This document shows positions 17,638-27,806 of a DNA stretch of 64,000 nucleotides, piece by piece (the stretch's first letter is position 1; every line of letters starts with the position of its first letter). Where the stretch lies: positions 4,166,501-4,230,500 of the forward strand of contig NZ_CP151943.1 in NCBI RefSeq assembly GCF_038592905.1, written 5' to 3'. The DNA comes from Neobacillus sp. FSL H8-0543 (GTDB lineage: Bacteria > Bacillota > Bacilli > Bacillales > Cytobacillaceae). Below the pieces are notes generated by a model. That model ran no database searches. It was given only the letters and a program-made list of their open reading frames with translations, and was not told the origin of the DNA. The position numbers were made by a program, and so were the translations under genes.

Positions 17638-19041
17638 ATGCCGAAAACAACCAATTTAACACCACGCCAAATAGTTGAAAGATTAGACCAATATATCATT
17701 GGACAGAAGGATGCAAAAAAAGCTGTCGCTGTAGCACTGAGAAACAGATACAGAAGAGGCTTATTAAATGAAAAACTTCGTGAAGAAATTATTCCAAAAA
17801 ATATATTAATGATCGGTCCTACAGGTGTCGGTAAGACAGAAATTGCTCGACGAATTGCAAAGTTAGTTGGTGCTCCATTTGTAAAGGTGGAGGCGACTAA
17901 ATTCACAGAAGTAGGTTATGTAGGTCGCGATGTCGAATCGATGGTAAGAGACCTTGTTGAAACATCTGTCCGCCTTGTAAAGGAAGATAGGATGTTAGCT
18001 GTAAAGGATCGTGCCGAAGAAAATGCAAACAGCAGGCTTGTAGATTTACTAGTACCTTCTCCCAAAAAAGCCAATAACTATAAGAATCCGTTAGAGATGT
18101 TATTCGGCGGCGGTAATACTTCAGGGGAACAAGAAACGCAACAAGAAGATTATTCTATTGCCGAAAAGCGTAAAATCGTAAAAGAAAAACTTGCTCTAGG
18201 TCAATTAGAGGATGAAAGCATCACCGTTGAAGTGGAAGAGCAAAGCCCTTCCATGTTTGATATGCTTCAAGGTTCTGGAATGGAACAAATGGGAATGAAT
18301 ATGCAAGATGCCTTAAGCAACTTTATGCCTAAGAAACGGAAGAAGAGAAAATTAACTGTCCGTGAGGCGAGAAAAGTATTGACCAATGAAGAAGCTGCAA
18401 AATTAATCGATATGGATGAGGTTTCAGCGGAAGCCGTTTACCGTGCCGAACAGACAGGCATCATTTTTATTGATGAAATTGATAAAATTGCAAGCAAAAA
18501 TTCAGGGGGCTCTTCAGCGGACGTATCGCGTGAAGGTGTCCAGCGCGATATTTTACCTATAGTTGAAGGGTCTACAGTAGTAACAAAATATGGATCAGTT
18601 AAAACTGACTATGTTTTATTTATTGCAGCTGGAGCCTTTCATATGGCAAAACCGTCAGATTTAATACCTGAATTACAAGGGCGTTTACCAATTCGTGTTG
18701 AATTAACGAAACTAACCGTCGATGATTTCTTTAGAATTTTGATTGAACCAGATAATGCAATTATTAAACAATATCAAGCATTATTGGGTACAGAAGGTAT
18801 AGAAATTGAATTTTCTGACGATGCTATTCGTAGAATAGCTGAAATTGCTTTTGAAGTGAATCAAAATACAGATAATATTGGTGCAAGAAGACTTCACACA
18901 ATCCTAGAAAAACTATTGGAAGACTTATCGTTTGAAGCTCCAGATATTACGATGGAGAAAATTTCGATTACACCTCAATATGTTGATGATAAACTAGGTG
19001 CCATCGCTAAAAATAAGGATCTAAGTCAGTTTATCCTTTAA
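17638..19041 (+). CDS. clpY: ATP-dependent protease ATPase subunit ClpY (HslU)
   Basis: A 467-residue AAA+ unfoldase that feeds substrates to ClpQ. Walker A is GPTGVGKT (60-67) and Walker B IIFIDEID with Asp279-Glu280; the long intermediate I domain lies between them (about 110-245). The C-terminal LSQFIL tail is of the kind that docks into HslV pockets. Length matches the Bacillus protein. It is translated together with clpQ. Confidence 0.98.
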   Translation: MPKTTNLTPRQIVERLDQYIIGQKDAKKAVAVALRNRYRRGLLNEKLREEIIPKNILMIGPTGVGKTEIARRIAKLVGAPFVKVEATKFTEVGYVGRDVESMVRDLVETSVRLVKEDRMLAVKDRAEENANSRLVDLLVPSPKKANNYKNPLEMLFGGGNTSGEQETQQEDYSIAEKRKIVKEKLALGQLEDESITVEVEEQSPSMFDMLQGSGMEQMGMNMQDALSNFMPKKRKKRKLTVREARKVLTNEEAAKLIDMDEVSAEAVYRAEQTGIIFIDEIDKIASKNSGGSSADVSREGVQRDILPIVEGSTVVTKYGSVKTDYVLFIAAGAFHMAKPSDLIPELQGRLPIRVELTKLTVDDFFRILIEPDNAIIKQYQALLGTEGIEIEFSDDAIRRIAEIAFEVNQNTDNIGARRLHTILEKLLEDLSFEAPDITMEKISITPQYVDDKLGAIAKNKDLSQFIL

Positions 19042-19153
19042 ATAGCAATCTTTAAGTCGTATGGAGAAACAAGTAGGATCTCCTAATACCCTTAAGAATG
19101 AAATATAGTACTAAATTTAATAATGGTTTTAGTTAATTAGGAGGAAGAAACAG

Positions 19154-19933
19154 ATGGATTTACTTACAAAAACGAGAAGAATTAATGTATTATTACAAAA
19201 AGCAGCAGGAAAGCCAGTAAACTTTAAAGAGATGTCAGAGACTTTAAGCGAAGTAATTGAGGCGAATGTATTTGTTCTAAGTCGTCGCGGAAAACTTTTA
19301 GGTTTTGCTATCAACCAGCAGATTGAAAATGACCGTATGAAGAAAATGTTAGAGGACAGACAATTTCCTGAAGAGTATATTAATGGCTTATTCAGTATTC
19401 GTGAGACCTCGTCTAATATTGATGTAGAAAGTTCATATACCGCTTTTCCGGTAGAGAATAAAGATTTATTCCGTGAAGGCTTAACTACAATTGTTCCGAT
19501 CATTGGCGGAGGAGAACGCCTAGGAACATTAATCCTTGCAAGAATACAAGAAAAATTCCACGATGATGACTTAATTCTTGCTGAATATGGCGCGACAGTA
19601 GTTGGCATGGAAATTTTACGTGAAAAATCAGAAGAAATTGAAGAAGAAGCAAGAAGTAAGGCGGTTGTTCAAATGGCGATTAGTTCATTGTCATACAGTG
19701 AACTTGAAGCAATTGAACACATCTTTGAAGAATTAAATGGACATGAAGGCTTACTAGTTGCATCAAAAATTGCTGACCGTGTGGGTATCACGCGTTCCGT
19801 CATTGTAAATGCTTTAAGGAAGTTGGAAAGTGCTGGAGTAATTGAATCCCGTTCTCTTGGAATGAAAGGCACTTACATTAAAGTATTAAATAACAAATTT
19901 CTTCTTGAACTTGAGAAATTAAAGTCAAACTAA
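19154..19933 (+). CDS. codY: GTP-sensing transcriptional pleiotropic repressor CodY
   Basis: A 259-residue global regulator that senses GTP and branched-chain amino acids and represses stationary-phase, nitrogen and amino-acid genes. The GAF sensor domain occupies about residues 1-155; the C-terminal winged helix has [20 protein letters not shown]. It begins [19 protein letters not shown], as in B. subtilis. TAGGAGGA precedes the ATG, and 112 bp separate it from clpY. A terminator follows and then rpsB, with no flagellar genes between. Confidence 0.98.
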   Translation: MDLLTKTRRINVLLQKAAGKPVNFKEMSETLSEVIEANVFVLSRRGKLLGFAINQQIENDRMKKMLEDRQFPEEYINGLFSIRETSSNIDVESSYTAFPVENKDLFREGLTTIVPIIGGGERLGTLILARIQEKFHDDDLILAEYGATVVGMEILREKSEEIEEEARSKAVVQMAISSLSYSELEAIEHIFEELNGHEGLLVASKIADRVGITRSVIVNALRKLESAGVIESRSLGMKGTYIKVLNNKFLLELEKLKSN

Positions 19934-19961
19934 TAACGAGTAACTCCACTTTTGGAGATTC

Positions 19962-19995
19962 ATCCCCTGTCGAAAAAAATTGATAGGGGATTTTT
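19962..19995 (+). terminator. Terminator after codY
   Basis: ATCCCCTGTC/GATAGGGGAT (one wobble), 10-nt loop, five T. Confidence 0.88.
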
Positions 19996-20018
19996 ATGAG
20001 AAAAAAGAATGGAATCAC

Positions 20019-20047
20019 TTGCTTGTCAGTTGGACTTATGCTATATT
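20019..20047 (+). promoter_or_regulatory. Promoter candidate for rpsB
   Basis: TTGCTT (20019-20024), 17-bp spacer ending TGC, TATATT (20042-20047): an extended -10 promoter 115 bp before rpsB. Confidence 0.55.
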
Positions 20048-20078
20048 ATTTCATGGTGTTAATACACACGCATGTTGA

Positions 20079-20118
20079 TTTAAACAAACGGTGCTGTATC
20101 TTACAGTTTTTGTTTAAA
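20079..20118 (+). promoter_or_regulatory. Leader hairpin before rpsB
   Basis: TTTAAACAAA pairs perfectly with TTTGTTTAAA (20079-20088 with 20109-20118), enclosing a second stem CTGTA/TACAG. There is no T tract, so it is not a terminator. It sits in the rpsB 5-prime untranslated region, where autoregulation by S2 would be plausible; that is inference. Confidence 0.45.
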
Positions 20119-20161
20119 AATGAGACAGGCGGAGGAAAACGAAACCATAGGAGGAAAAATC

Positions 20162-20869
20162 ATGTCAGTCATTTCAATGAAGCAATTGCTCGAAGCTGGT
20201 GTACACTTTGGACACCAAACACGCCGTTGGAACCCTAAAATGAAGAAATACATCTTCACAGAGCGTAACGGCATTTATATTATCGACCTTCAAAAAACAG
20301 TTAAGAAGGTAGAAGAAGCTTACAATTGGGTTAAGGAACTTGCTGGTAACGGCGGAACTGTCCTTTTTGTTGGTACTAAGAAACAAGCTCAAGATTCTGT
20401 TAAAGAAGAAGCAGCTCGTTCTGGTATGTACTTTGTTAACCAACGCTGGTTAGGTGGTACACTTACAAACTTCGAAACAATTCAAAAGCGTATTACACGT
20501 TTAAAAGATATTGAAAGAATGTCTGAAGACGGTACGTTCGAAGTATTACCTAAAAAAGAAGTAGTTATCTTAACAAAAGAACTTGATCGCCTTGAAAAAT
20601 TCTTAGGCGGTATCAAAGATATGAAGAAGCTTCCTGATGCACTATTCATCATTGACCCTCGTAAAGAGCGTATCGCAGTGGCTGAAGCTAAAAAGTTAAA
20701 CATTCCTATCGTGGGTATTGTTGATACAAACTGTGATCCAGACGAGATCGATGTAGTTATTCCAGCGAATGACGACGCGATTCGTGCGGTTAAACTTTTA
20801 ACTGGCAAAATGGCAGATGCAATCCTTGAAGGAAAACAAGTTGTCGAAGAAGAACAACCAACTGCTTAA
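20162..20869 (+). CDS. rpsB: 30S ribosomal protein S2
   Basis: A 235-residue small-subunit protein bound near the mRNA exit region with S1. It starts [20 protein letters not shown], and [17 protein letters not shown] and [19 protein letters not shown] are standard S2 blocks. ATG 20162 follows ATAGGAGG; the in-frame ORF start at 20120 has no ribosome site. A terminator separates it from tsf. Confidence 0.98.
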   Translation: MSVISMKQLLEAGVHFGHQTRRWNPKMKKYIFTERNGIYIIDLQKTVKKVEEAYNWVKELAGNGGTVLFVGTKKQAQDSVKEEAARSGMYFVNQRWLGGTLTNFETIQKRITRLKDIERMSEDGTFEVLPKKEVVILTKELDRLEKFLGGIKDMKKLPDALFIIDPRKERIAVAEAKKLNIPIVGIVDTNCDPDEIDVVIPANDDAIRAVKLLTGKMADAILEGKQVVEEEQPTA

Positions 20870-20890
20870 ATTAATGTAGTGTCGAAATGG

Positions 20891-20932
20891 AAAAGGTGAT
20901 AAGAGGTGGAGCACCCTTTATCACCTTTTTTT
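20891..20932 (+). terminator. Terminator between rpsB and tsf
   Basis: Perfect 12-bp stem AAAAGGTGATAA/TTATCACCTTTT with a 15-nt loop that may itself pair, and a T tract. Confidence 0.88.
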
Positions 20933-20952
20933 GAAGAAAAGGAAAGAATGTT

Positions 20953-20978
20953 TATCTTAGCTGACATTGGCTAAGATA
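20953..20978 (+). promoter_or_regulatory. Hairpin in the tsf leader
   Basis: TATCTTAGC/GCTAAGATA, 9 bp, 8-nt loop, without a T tract, 35 bp before the tsf start. Possible regulatory or mRNA-stabilising hairpin. Confidence 0.4.
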
Positions 20979-21013
20979 GGTGTACATAGTCAAAAAAAGG
21001 AGGATGAATCATT

Positions 21014-21895
21014 ATGACAATTACTGCTCAAATGGTAAAAGAATTACGTGGAAAAACAGGTGCAGGTATGTTGGACTGCAAAAAGGCATTAACTGAAACT
21101 GATGGTGATATGGAAAAGGCGATTGATTTCCTACGCGAAAAAGGAATTGCCTCAGCTGCTAAAAAAGGTGATCGTATTGCTGCAGAAGGATTAACTTATG
21201 TATTAACTGAAGGAAACGACGCTGTCATTCTTGAAGTTAACTCTGAAACAGATTTCGTTGCTAAAAACGAAGCTTTCCAAAACCTTGTAAAGGATTTAGC
21301 TAATCATCTTTTAACTAACAAACCTTCTACAGTTGAAGAAGCTTCTGCACAAAAAATGGAAAGCGGCGTAACTGTTGCTGACACTATAAATGCTGCAATC
21401 GCAAAAATCGGAGAAAAACTTACTCTCCGCCGTTTTGAAATTAAGTCCAAAACTGATAATGATGCATTTGGTGCATACCTTCATATGGGCGGACGTATTG
21501 GTGTACTAACAGTTTTTGAAGGTACAACGGATTCTGCTGCAGCTAAAGATGTTGCAATGCACATCGCTGCTTTAAGACCTAAATATGTTTCTCGTGATGA
21601 AGTATCACAAGAAGAAGTAGAGCACGAGCGTGAAGTATTAACTCAACAAGCTCTAAATGAAGGCAAACCCGAAAAAATCGTTGCAAAAATGGTAGAGGGA
21701 CGTCTTGGTAAGTACTTTGAAGATGTATGTGTTCTTGATCAAACTTTTGTAAAAAATCCTGATCAAAAGGTTCGTCAGTTTGTTGAATCTAAGGGAGCAA
21801 CCATTCGCGAATTCGTACGTTTTGAAGTTGGTGAAGGTATAGAAAAACGCGAAGATAACTTTGCTGAAGAAGTAATGAATCAGGTTAAAAAATAA
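21014..21895 (+). CDS. tsf: Elongation factor Ts
   Basis: A 293-residue guanine-nucleotide exchange factor for EF-Tu. The N-terminal UBA-like part reads [20 protein letters not shown]; the TDFVAKN motif that contacts EF-Tu is present ([12 protein letters not shown]). Standard length. AAAGGAGGATG precedes the ATG. It follows rpsB across a terminator and hairpin, so readthrough or a promoter between them must supply transcription. Confidence 0.98.
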   Translation: MTITAQMVKELRGKTGAGMLDCKKALTETDGDMEKAIDFLREKGIASAAKKGDRIAAEGLTYVLTEGNDAVILEVNSETDFVAKNEAFQNLVKDLANHLLTNKPSTVEEASAQKMESGVTVADTINAAIAKIGEKLTLRRFEIKSKTDNDAFGAYLHMGGRIGVLTVFEGTTDSAAAKDVAMHIAALRPKYVSRDEVSQEEVEHEREVLTQQALNEGKPEKIVAKMVEGRLGKYFEDVCVLDQTFVKNPDQKVRQFVESKGATIREFVRFEVGEGIEKREDNFAEEVMNQVKK

Positions 21896-22017
21896 TTAAA
21901 ATTGACCACTTTTCTGTGGAATGTATTTTTCAGAAATAAGTTATGAATAGGGGACACGTTGTGTTCCCTATTTTTAAAGAATCTTGATTGGCAAACCAAA
22001 TACATAAGGAGGTTCAT

Positions 22018-22743
22018 ATGAGCAGTCCTAAGTACAAACGAGTAGTCTTAAAATTAAGCGGTGAAGCTCTTGCTGGAGAATCTAGCTTCGGAATTAAGCC
22101 ATCTGTTATTAAATCGATTGCTGTTCAAGTTAAGGAAATAGCTGAACTTGGTGTCGAAGTTGCTGTCGTTGTTGGCGGAGGCAATATTTGGCGAGGTAAG
22201 ATTGGCAGTGAAATGGGAATGGATCGTGCAACTGCTGATTATATGGGCATGCTTGCAACGGTAATGAATTCATTAGCACTTCAGGACAGTTTAGAACATC
22301 TAGGGATTGAATCACGTGTTCAAACGTCGATTGAAATGCGCCAGGTTGCTGAACCCTATATTAGGCGTCGCGCTATCAGACATTTGGAAAAGAAGCGAGT
22401 TGTTATTTTCGCAGCTGGAACTGGAAATCCATATTTCTCAACTGATACAACTGCGGCATTGAGAGCAGCAGAAATAGATGCTGAAGTAATCTTAATGGCG
22501 AAAAACAATGTGGATGGAGTATATTCAGCAGATCCCCGTCTTGATCCAAACGCTACAAAATACGAGGTCCTATCCTTCCTGGATGTGATCAAAGAAGGAT
22601 TGGCTGTAATGGACTCAACCGCTTCTTCATTATGTATGGACAATGATATTCCGCTTATTGTGTTCTCGATTATGGAACAGGGAAATATTAAACGTGCAGT
22701 TTTAGGAGAAAAAATTGGAACAATTGTTAGGGGGAAAAACTAA
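22018..22743 (+). CDS. pyrH: Uridylate kinase
   Basis: A 241-residue bacterial UMP kinase (UMP to UDP) of the amino-acid-kinase fold, usually GTP-activated and UTP-inhibited. It reads [13 protein letters not shown] at the start, [11 protein letters not shown] for the glycine-rich loop, and [15 protein letters not shown] 22018 follows AAGGAGG; the in-frame TTG at 21988 is rejected. The stop overlaps the frr start by one base. Confidence 0.98.
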   Translation: MSSPKYKRVVLKLSGEALAGESSFGIKPSVIKSIAVQVKEIAELGVEVAVVVGGGNIWRGKIGSEMGMDRATADYMGMLATVMNSLALQDSLEHLGIESRVQTSIEMRQVAEPYIRRRAIRHLEKKRVVIFAAGTGNPYFSTDTTAALRAAEIDAEVILMAKNNVDGVYSADPRLDPNATKYEVLSFLDVIKEGLAVMDSTASSLCMDNDIPLIVFSIMEQGNIKRAVLGEKIGTIVRGKN

Positions 22744-23300
22744 TGCCTAAACAGGTGATTTCTAATACAAAAGATAGAATGACAAAAGGAATTCAAGCGT
22801 ATACGCGGGAACTTGCAAGCATTCGTGCGGGAAGAGCAAGTGCCTCTCTTTTAGATAGAATTAACATAGAGTATTATGGTGCACCTACTCCTGTAAATCA
22901 AATGGCATCTATTACTACACCCGAAGCACGCTTGTTAGTAATTCAGCCTTACGATAAATCGATTCTAGGTGCTATTGAAAAAGCGATTCTAAAATCTGAT
23001 TTAGGCTTAAATCCATCTAATGATGGTTCAATCATTAGAATTTCTATTCCTCAATTAACGGAGGAACGCCGTAAAGAATTAGTAAAACTTGTTAAGAAAG
23101 AGTCAGAAGAAGCTAAAATTGCTGTTCGTAATATACGTCGTGACGGTAATGATGAGTTGAAAAAACTTGAGAAAAATGGTGAAATTACCGAGGATGCACT
23201 TCGCGGCTATTCAGACGATATTCAAAAATTAACCGATGAATATATTAGCAAAATTGATCAAATTACTAAAGATAAAGAAAAAGAAATCTTAGAAGTCTAA
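22743..23300 (+). CDS. frr: Ribosome recycling factor
   Basis: A 185-residue factor that with EF-G splits the post-termination ribosome. The helical bundle motifs [18 protein letters not shown] and [15 protein letters not shown] are typical. Its ATG overlaps the pyrH stop (TAATG), so the two are translationally coupled; the ribosome site AGGGGG lies in the end of pyrH. A terminator follows. Confidence 0.98.
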   Translation: MPKQVISNTKDRMTKGIQAYTRELASIRAGRASASLLDRINIEYYGAPTPVNQMASITTPEARLLVIQPYDKSILGAIEKAILKSDLGLNPSNDGSIIRISIPQLTEERRKELVKLVKKESEEAKIAVRNIRRDGNDELKKLEKNGEITEDALRGYSDDIQKLTDEYISKIDQITKDKEKEILEV

Positions 23301-23307
23301 ATAGTAG

Positions 23308-23332
23308 AACCCTCTGCATAGGGGGTTTTTTT
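23308..23332 (+). terminator. Terminator after frr
   Basis: AACCCTC/GGGGGTT stem with one wobble, 6-nt loop, seven T. Confidence 0.85.
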
Positions 23333-23439
23333 CACTATCTTTGACTTTAATTAATTTTGCAGGATGAAGATATAGTATTCTTAATTACTGGACTAGTACA
23401 TAAAGTTATTTATAGGAAGATTAATTTTTTCTTTTTTGG

Positions 23440-23445
23440 TATGAT
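23440..23445 (+). promoter_or_regulatory. Extended -10 promoter candidate for uppS
   Basis: TGG followed by TATGAT, about 100 bp before uppS, without a convincing -35. The remaining 200 bp of this gap are AT-rich with nothing else recognised. Confidence 0.35.
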
Positions 23446-23548
23446 AAAAGCATGTAAAATCAGTGTTATTCATATTTATCAATACTAGCTCTGTGGGCAT
23501 GATCTATTATCGGAGGAAATGATTATCTTAATTTGGAGGAGCAATGTC

Positions 23549-24328
23549 ATGTTTAATAAAATAAGGCTATGGAAGAAACAAAATAATAACTCTTCCACAC
23601 TCCGAGACAATATAGAAAAAATAAAAAAAATGCCGGTTCCTGAACATGTTGCGATTATTATGGATGGCAATGGACGGTGGGCTAAAAAAAGGGCTTTGCC
23701 AAGGGTTGCAGGACATCATGAAGGTATGAAAGTTGTTCGGAAAATAACAAAGTTATCGAATATGCTTGGCATAAAAGCTCTAACATTATACGCTTTTTCA
23801 ACAGAGAATTGGAAACGTCCGAAAAACGAAGTCGACTATCTAATGAAATTGCCAGAGGAATTTCTAGGTTCCTTTCTTCCAGAATTAATTGAGGAAAACG
23901 TTCAAGTGAGAATGATCGGATATAAAGACCAACTTCCCATACATACACTTAATGCAATCGAGAAAGCTATTGATGATACAAAAAATAACGATGGGCTTGT
24001 TTTAAACTTTGCATTAAATTATGGCAGCAGGGCTGAAATTATTGATGCAACTGTCCAAGTCTTAAATGATTACAAAAGTGGCATACTGAATGAAAGTGAC
24101 ATAAACGAGGAACTCTTCTCCTCGTATCTTATGACTTCAAATTTGAAAGATCCGGATCTATTGATTCGAACAAGCGGGGAAATACGCTTAAGTAATTTTA
24201 TGCTCTGGCAATTGGCTTACTCTGAATTTTGGTTTACGGATGTACTCTGGCCTGATTTTGGAGAGCAACATCTGCTCGAAGCAGTTGAGGCATTTCAAAA
24301 CCGCCAACGTCGATTTGGAGGAGTATAG
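23549..24328 (+). CDS. uppS: Undecaprenyl diphosphate synthase
   Basis: A 259-residue cis-prenyltransferase that makes the C55 lipid carrier for peptidoglycan and teichoic acid synthesis. Asp39 in IIMDGNGRWAKKR is the catalytic Mg-binding residue; FSTENWKRP and the C-terminal RTSGEIRLSNFMLWQ are conserved. I start at ATG 23549 with TGGAGGAG upstream; the ORF extends in frame to 23519. It heads uppS-cdsA-dxr-rseP. Confidence 0.97.
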   Translation: MFNKIRLWKKQNNNSSTLRDNIEKIKKMPVPEHVAIIMDGNGRWAKKRALPRVAGHHEGMKVVRKITKLSNMLGIKALTLYAFSTENWKRPKNEVDYLMKLPEEFLGSFLPELIEENVQVRMIGYKDQLPIHTLNAIEKAIDDTKNNDGLVLNFALNYGSRAEIIDATVQVLNDYKSGILNESDINEELFSSYLMTSNLKDPDLLIRTSGEIRLSNFMLWQLAYSEFWFTDVLWPDFGEQHLLEAVEAFQNRQRRFGGV

Positions 24329-24396
24329 TATTTTTATACTAGCTTAGAAAAGATTACTTAATAGTTTTTCTCTTGAAAAGGATGTTGAATATTTAA

Positions 24397-25185
24397 ATGA
24401 AACAAAGAATTATTACAGGTGTCATAGCTGCAGCATTATTTCTGCCTATTGTTTTTTTTGGTGGACTTCCTTTTGTACTATTAACATACTTTCTTGCAAC
24501 CGTGGGGTTGTATGAACTATTAAAAATGAAAAAACTGGGGATATTTACTGTTCATGGATTTCTCTCCGTTTTATTATTGTGGGTCATTCTCTTGCCCGAG
24601 CGGTACGAACAGGCACTCATTACCCTTAATTATACAAAAATAGAGATTGGTATCGTAATAATCCTCTTATTACTGACGTATACAGTAATAACTAAAAATC
24701 GCTTTACATTCGAAGCTGCGGGTTTCACGATTCTTTCAGTAATCTATGTTGGGATTGGCTTTTATTATTTTATTGAAACTCGTGATGCTGGTTTAGTTTA
24801 TATTTTTTACTCATTATTCATGATTTGGGCAACCGATTCTGGTGCATATTTTATTGGTAAAGCAACGGGCAAGCGAAAACTTTGGCCGGAAATTAGCCCA
24901 AATAAAACCGTTGAAGGCTCCCTAGGCGGAGTGGTTTGTGCCTTGATTGTAGCTATTCTCTTTGGGTTATTTGCTGACATGAATGCCACAGTCCTAACTT
25001 TAATGGCAATCACAGTTATCCTTTCGATTTTTGGACAACTAGGGGACCTTGTACAATCTGCATTCAAACGGCATTTCAATGTCAAGGACTCGGGGAATAT
25101 TTTACCAGGCCATGGAGGTATCCTTGATCGTTTTGATAGCCTTTTATTTGTCCTGCCGTTATTAAACCTTTTCCATTTGTGGTAA
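24397..25185 (+). CDS. cdsA: Phosphatidate cytidylyltransferase
   Basis: A 262-residue integral membrane enzyme making CDP-diacylglycerol from phosphatidate and CTP, the branch point of phospholipid synthesis. Seven or eight hydrophobic segments span the chain. The C-terminal signature is complete: SAFKRHFNVKDSGNILPGHG followed by GILDRFDS. Position between uppS and dxr is standard. Confidence 0.96.
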   Translation: MKQRIITGVIAAALFLPIVFFGGLPFVLLTYFLATVGLYELLKMKKLGIFTVHGFLSVLLLWVILLPERYEQALITLNYTKIEIGIVIILLLLTYTVITKNRFTFEAAGFTILSVIYVGIGFYYFIETRDAGLVYIFYSLFMIWATDSGAYFIGKATGKRKLWPEISPNKTVEGSLGGVVCALIVAILFGLFADMNATVLTLMAITVILSIFGQLGDLVQSAFKRHFNVKDSGNILPGHGGILDRFDSLLFVLPLLNLFHLW

Positions 25186-25190
25186 AAATT

Positions 25191-25256
25191 GTCTAGCGCA
25201 AGCGTCCTTGGAAAAATGAACCTATTTTTCCCTTAACAAGCCGCTTCAGCTTTTCG
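25191..25256 (+). repeat. Short intergenic repeat, copy B
   Basis: Starts TTGTCTAGCGCAAGCG and ends GCTTCAGCTTTTCG; the ends match the reverse complement of the segment at 1847-1882. It lies between cdsA and dxr without a T tract, so it is not an obvious terminator. Confidence 0.45.
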
Positions 25257-25275
25257 TAATAGGAGTTGAAAGTTT

Positions 25276-26418
25276 TTGAAAATGATTAGTATTTTGGGAG
25301 CAACAGGCTCAATTGGCACCCAAACTTTAGAGGTAGTACGGGAACATCCAGTGGAATTCAAAGTTGTAGCATTTTCTGTTGGTAGAAATATGAAGTTGGC
25401 AAGAAAAATGATTACAGAATTTAATCCAGAGCTTGTCTGTGTACAAGATTACCATGACTGTAATACATTAAAGTCGGAATTTCCTGCTGTTAAATTTACC
25501 TTTGGGAACGAAGGATTGATTGAAGTAGCAGTCTATCATAAATCGACAATCCTTGTTAATGCTGTCCTTGGAAGCGTAGGACTTATGCCTACACTTCAAG
25601 CAATAGAAAGTGGTAAAATTATCGCAATAGCTAATAAAGAAACACTAGTCACTGCTGGGCATCTTGTAATGGAAGCAGCCGAAAAAAAGGGTGTGGAATT
25701 ACTTCCTGTCGACAGTGAACATTCGGCAATTTTTCAATGTTTACAAGGCGAACGCGAAAAAAATATTGAAAGGTTGATACTAACCGCATCTGGCGGAAGT
25801 TTTCGCGATCGTACCCGTAAGGATTTAGAAGGTGTAACCGTCAAAGAAGCATTAAACCATCCCAATTGGTCGATGGGAGCAAAGATTACGATTGATTCTG
25901 CAACGATGATGAATAAAGGACTTGAGGTCATCGAAGCCCATTGGCTTTTCAAAATGCCATATGAAAAAATAAATGTTCTGCTACATAAAGAGAGTATTAT
26001 CCATTCAATGGTTGAATTTCATGACAGCAGCATTATAGCTCAACTCGGAACACCAGACATGAGAGTACCTATCCAATTTGCCCTTTCCTATCCTGATCGC
26101 TTGGCCATGGCTTCCGCTAATAGATTAGATTTAGCACAAATTGGCAGGCTGCATTTTCAGGAAATGGATATGGAACGGTTTCGCTGTCTCCATCTTGCAT
26201 ATGAGGCAGGGAGAATGGGCGGAACCATGCCAACTGTTTTGAATGCGGCAAATGAAGTGGCGGTTGCTGCATTTTTGGAGGGAAAGATTCAATTCCTGCA
26301 GATTGAAGAATTGATTGAGCGGGCTTTAAGTGCTCATCAATTAATTGCAAATCCTAGTCTTTCAACTATTCAAGAGGTAGACAAAGAAACAAGACAGTAC
26401 GTATATTCACTTCAATAA
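25276..26418 (+). CDS. dxr: 1-deoxy-D-xylulose 5-phosphate reductoisomerase
   Basis: A 380-residue enzyme of the non-mevalonate isoprenoid pathway, converting DXP to MEP with [22 protein letters not shown] is the NADPH-binding loop; [19 protein letters not shown] and [13 protein letters not shown] hold metal and substrate residues. I take TTG 25276 (MKMISILG) as the start because AGGAG at 25261-25265 fits it better than ATG 25282. It feeds uppS, its operon partner. Confidence 0.97.
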   Translation: MKMISILGATGSIGTQTLEVVREHPVEFKVVAFSVGRNMKLARKMITEFNPELVCVQDYHDCNTLKSEFPAVKFTFGNEGLIEVAVYHKSTILVNAVLGSVGLMPTLQAIESGKIIAIANKETLVTAGHLVMEAAEKKGVELLPVDSEHSAIFQCLQGEREKNIERLILTASGGSFRDRTRKDLEGVTVKEALNHPNWSMGAKITIDSATMMNKGLEVIEAHWLFKMPYEKINVLLHKESIIHSMVEFHDSSIIAQLGTPDMRVPIQFALSYPDRLAMASANRLDLAQIGRLHFQEMDMERFRCLHLAYEAGRMGGTMPTVLNAANEVAVAAFLEGKIQFLQIEELIERALSAHQLIANPSLSTIQEVDKETRQYVYSLQ

Positions 26419-26433
26419 AAAGGTGGTTTTTAC

Positions 26434-27693
26434 ATGAGTACAGTTATTGCCTTTATAGTAATCTTTGGTGCCTTAGTTATCTTTCATGAATTAGGTCATT
26501 TGATTTTTGCAAAAAGAGCGGGGATTTTATGTCGCGAGTTCGCGATTGGAATGGGACCAAAGGTGTTTTCGCATAAGTTTGGGGAAACAATTTATACAAT
26601 TAGGCTGTTACCGATAGGCGGATTTGTCCGTATGGCTGGTGAAGATCCAGAAACGGTTGAAATTAAACCTGGATATCGAATTGGTCTAATGTTTGATAGC
26701 AATAATAAAGTTGATAAAATAATTTTGAATAATAAAGAAAAGTATCCAAATTGTAGGGTGATTGAAGTTGAACATGCTGATATCGAACATGAATTAGTGA
26801 TTAAAGGCTATCCTGAGGACGAAGAAGAAAGCTTGCAAACCTTTAGAGTAAGTAAGACGGCAGTCACCATTGAAAATGGACTAGAATCACAAATTGCACC
26901 ATATAATCGACAATTTGCTTCAAAAACACTTGCCCAGAGAACCATGGCAATTTTTGCTGGTCCGATGATGAACTTTGTCTTGGCATTCATTGTATTTGTT
27001 ATTATTGCATTGTTGCAGGGAATACCAACAAATGAACCAAAATTAGGGGAAATAACCGCGGATGGTGCGGCCAATGCTGCTGGTCTTTTAAAAGGGGATA
27101 TTGTTCACAGTATTAATGGAGCAGAAATTTCGAGTTGGTCTGATGTAGTTGAAATTATCAGAGAAAATCCAAATGAAAACCTAGACTTTTCAATCAGCAG
27201 AAATGGTGAGGAGAAAGAAATTGTTGTAACACCAAAAGAACAAACGGTTGAAGGTGATAAGATTGGTATAATAGGTGTCTATAGTCCAATTGAAAAATCA
27301 CCTCTAAAAGCTATTACTACTGGATTTACGGAAACTTATTTTTGGACAAAGCAAATCTTTATGATGCTTGGACAATTGGTAACTGGTCAATTCTCTATCG
27401 ATATGTTATCTGGGCCAGTTGGAATATACGAGTCTACAGCAACAGTAGCGAAATCAGGAATTTATTATTTAATGAAATGGGCTGGAATCCTAAGTATTAA
27501 CCTTGGAATTATGAATCTTTTACCGATACCGGCACTTGACGGTGGAAGGCTGATGTTCTTTGCAGTTGAGGCTGTCAGAGGAAAGCCGATTGACCGCCAT
27601 AAAGAAGGGATGGTCCACTTTATTGGATTTGCGTTACTAATGCTGCTTATGCTGGTGGTCACGTGGAACGACATTCAAAGATTTTTCTTGTAA
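26434..27693 (+). CDS. rseP: Site-2 intramembrane zinc metalloprotease RseP/RasP
   Basis: A 419-residue membrane protease. Zinc ligands are His18 and His22 with catalytic Glu19 in HELGH within the first membrane segment, and Asp369 in PALDGGRL in the third. One PDZ domain (about 195-275) lies between. In B. subtilis RasP cleaves anti-sigma factor RsiW and clears signal-peptide remnants. It starts 15 bp after dxr. Confidence 0.96.
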   Translation: MSTVIAFIVIFGALVIFHELGHLIFAKRAGILCREFAIGMGPKVFSHKFGETIYTIRLLPIGGFVRMAGEDPETVEIKPGYRIGLMFDSNNKVDKIILNNKEKYPNCRVIEVEHADIEHELVIKGYPEDEEESLQTFRVSKTAVTIENGLESQIAPYNRQFASKTLAQRTMAIFAGPMMNFVLAFIVFVIIALLQGIPTNEPKLGEITADGAANAAGLLKGDIVHSINGAEISSWSDVVEIIRENPNENLDFSISRNGEEKEIVVTPKEQTVEGDKIGIIGVYSPIEKSPLKAITTGFTETYFWTKQIFMMLGQLVTGQFSIDMLSGPVGIYESTATVAKSGIYYLMKWAGILSINLGIMNLLPIPALDGGRLMFFAVEAVRGKPIDRHKEGMVHFIGFALLMLLMLVVTWNDIQRFFL

Positions 27694-27735
27694 TTTTAAG
27701 TGACTTAAGATTAGAATTGAAGAATAGTTTAAAAC

Positions 27736-27758
27736 ACCCCTGTTATTTTAACGGGGGT
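27736..27758 (+). terminator. Hairpin between rseP and proS
   Basis: ACCCCTGTTA/TAACGGGGGT, 10 bp with one wobble, TTT loop, but no T tract follows. It may attenuate or stabilise rather than terminate. Confidence 0.4.
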
Positions 27759-27806
27759 CTACTTATGAATAATCAAAACATAGATGAAGCAAATGAGGTG
27801 CAATAG

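Noticed and set aside
19996..20238. 80-codon frame overlapping the rpsB start
   Set aside because: It runs through the rpsB promoter, leader hairpin and coding start in another frame.
27700..27806. T-box riboswitch before proS
   Set aside because: Too short a gap and no T-box sequence; only a simple hairpin is present.
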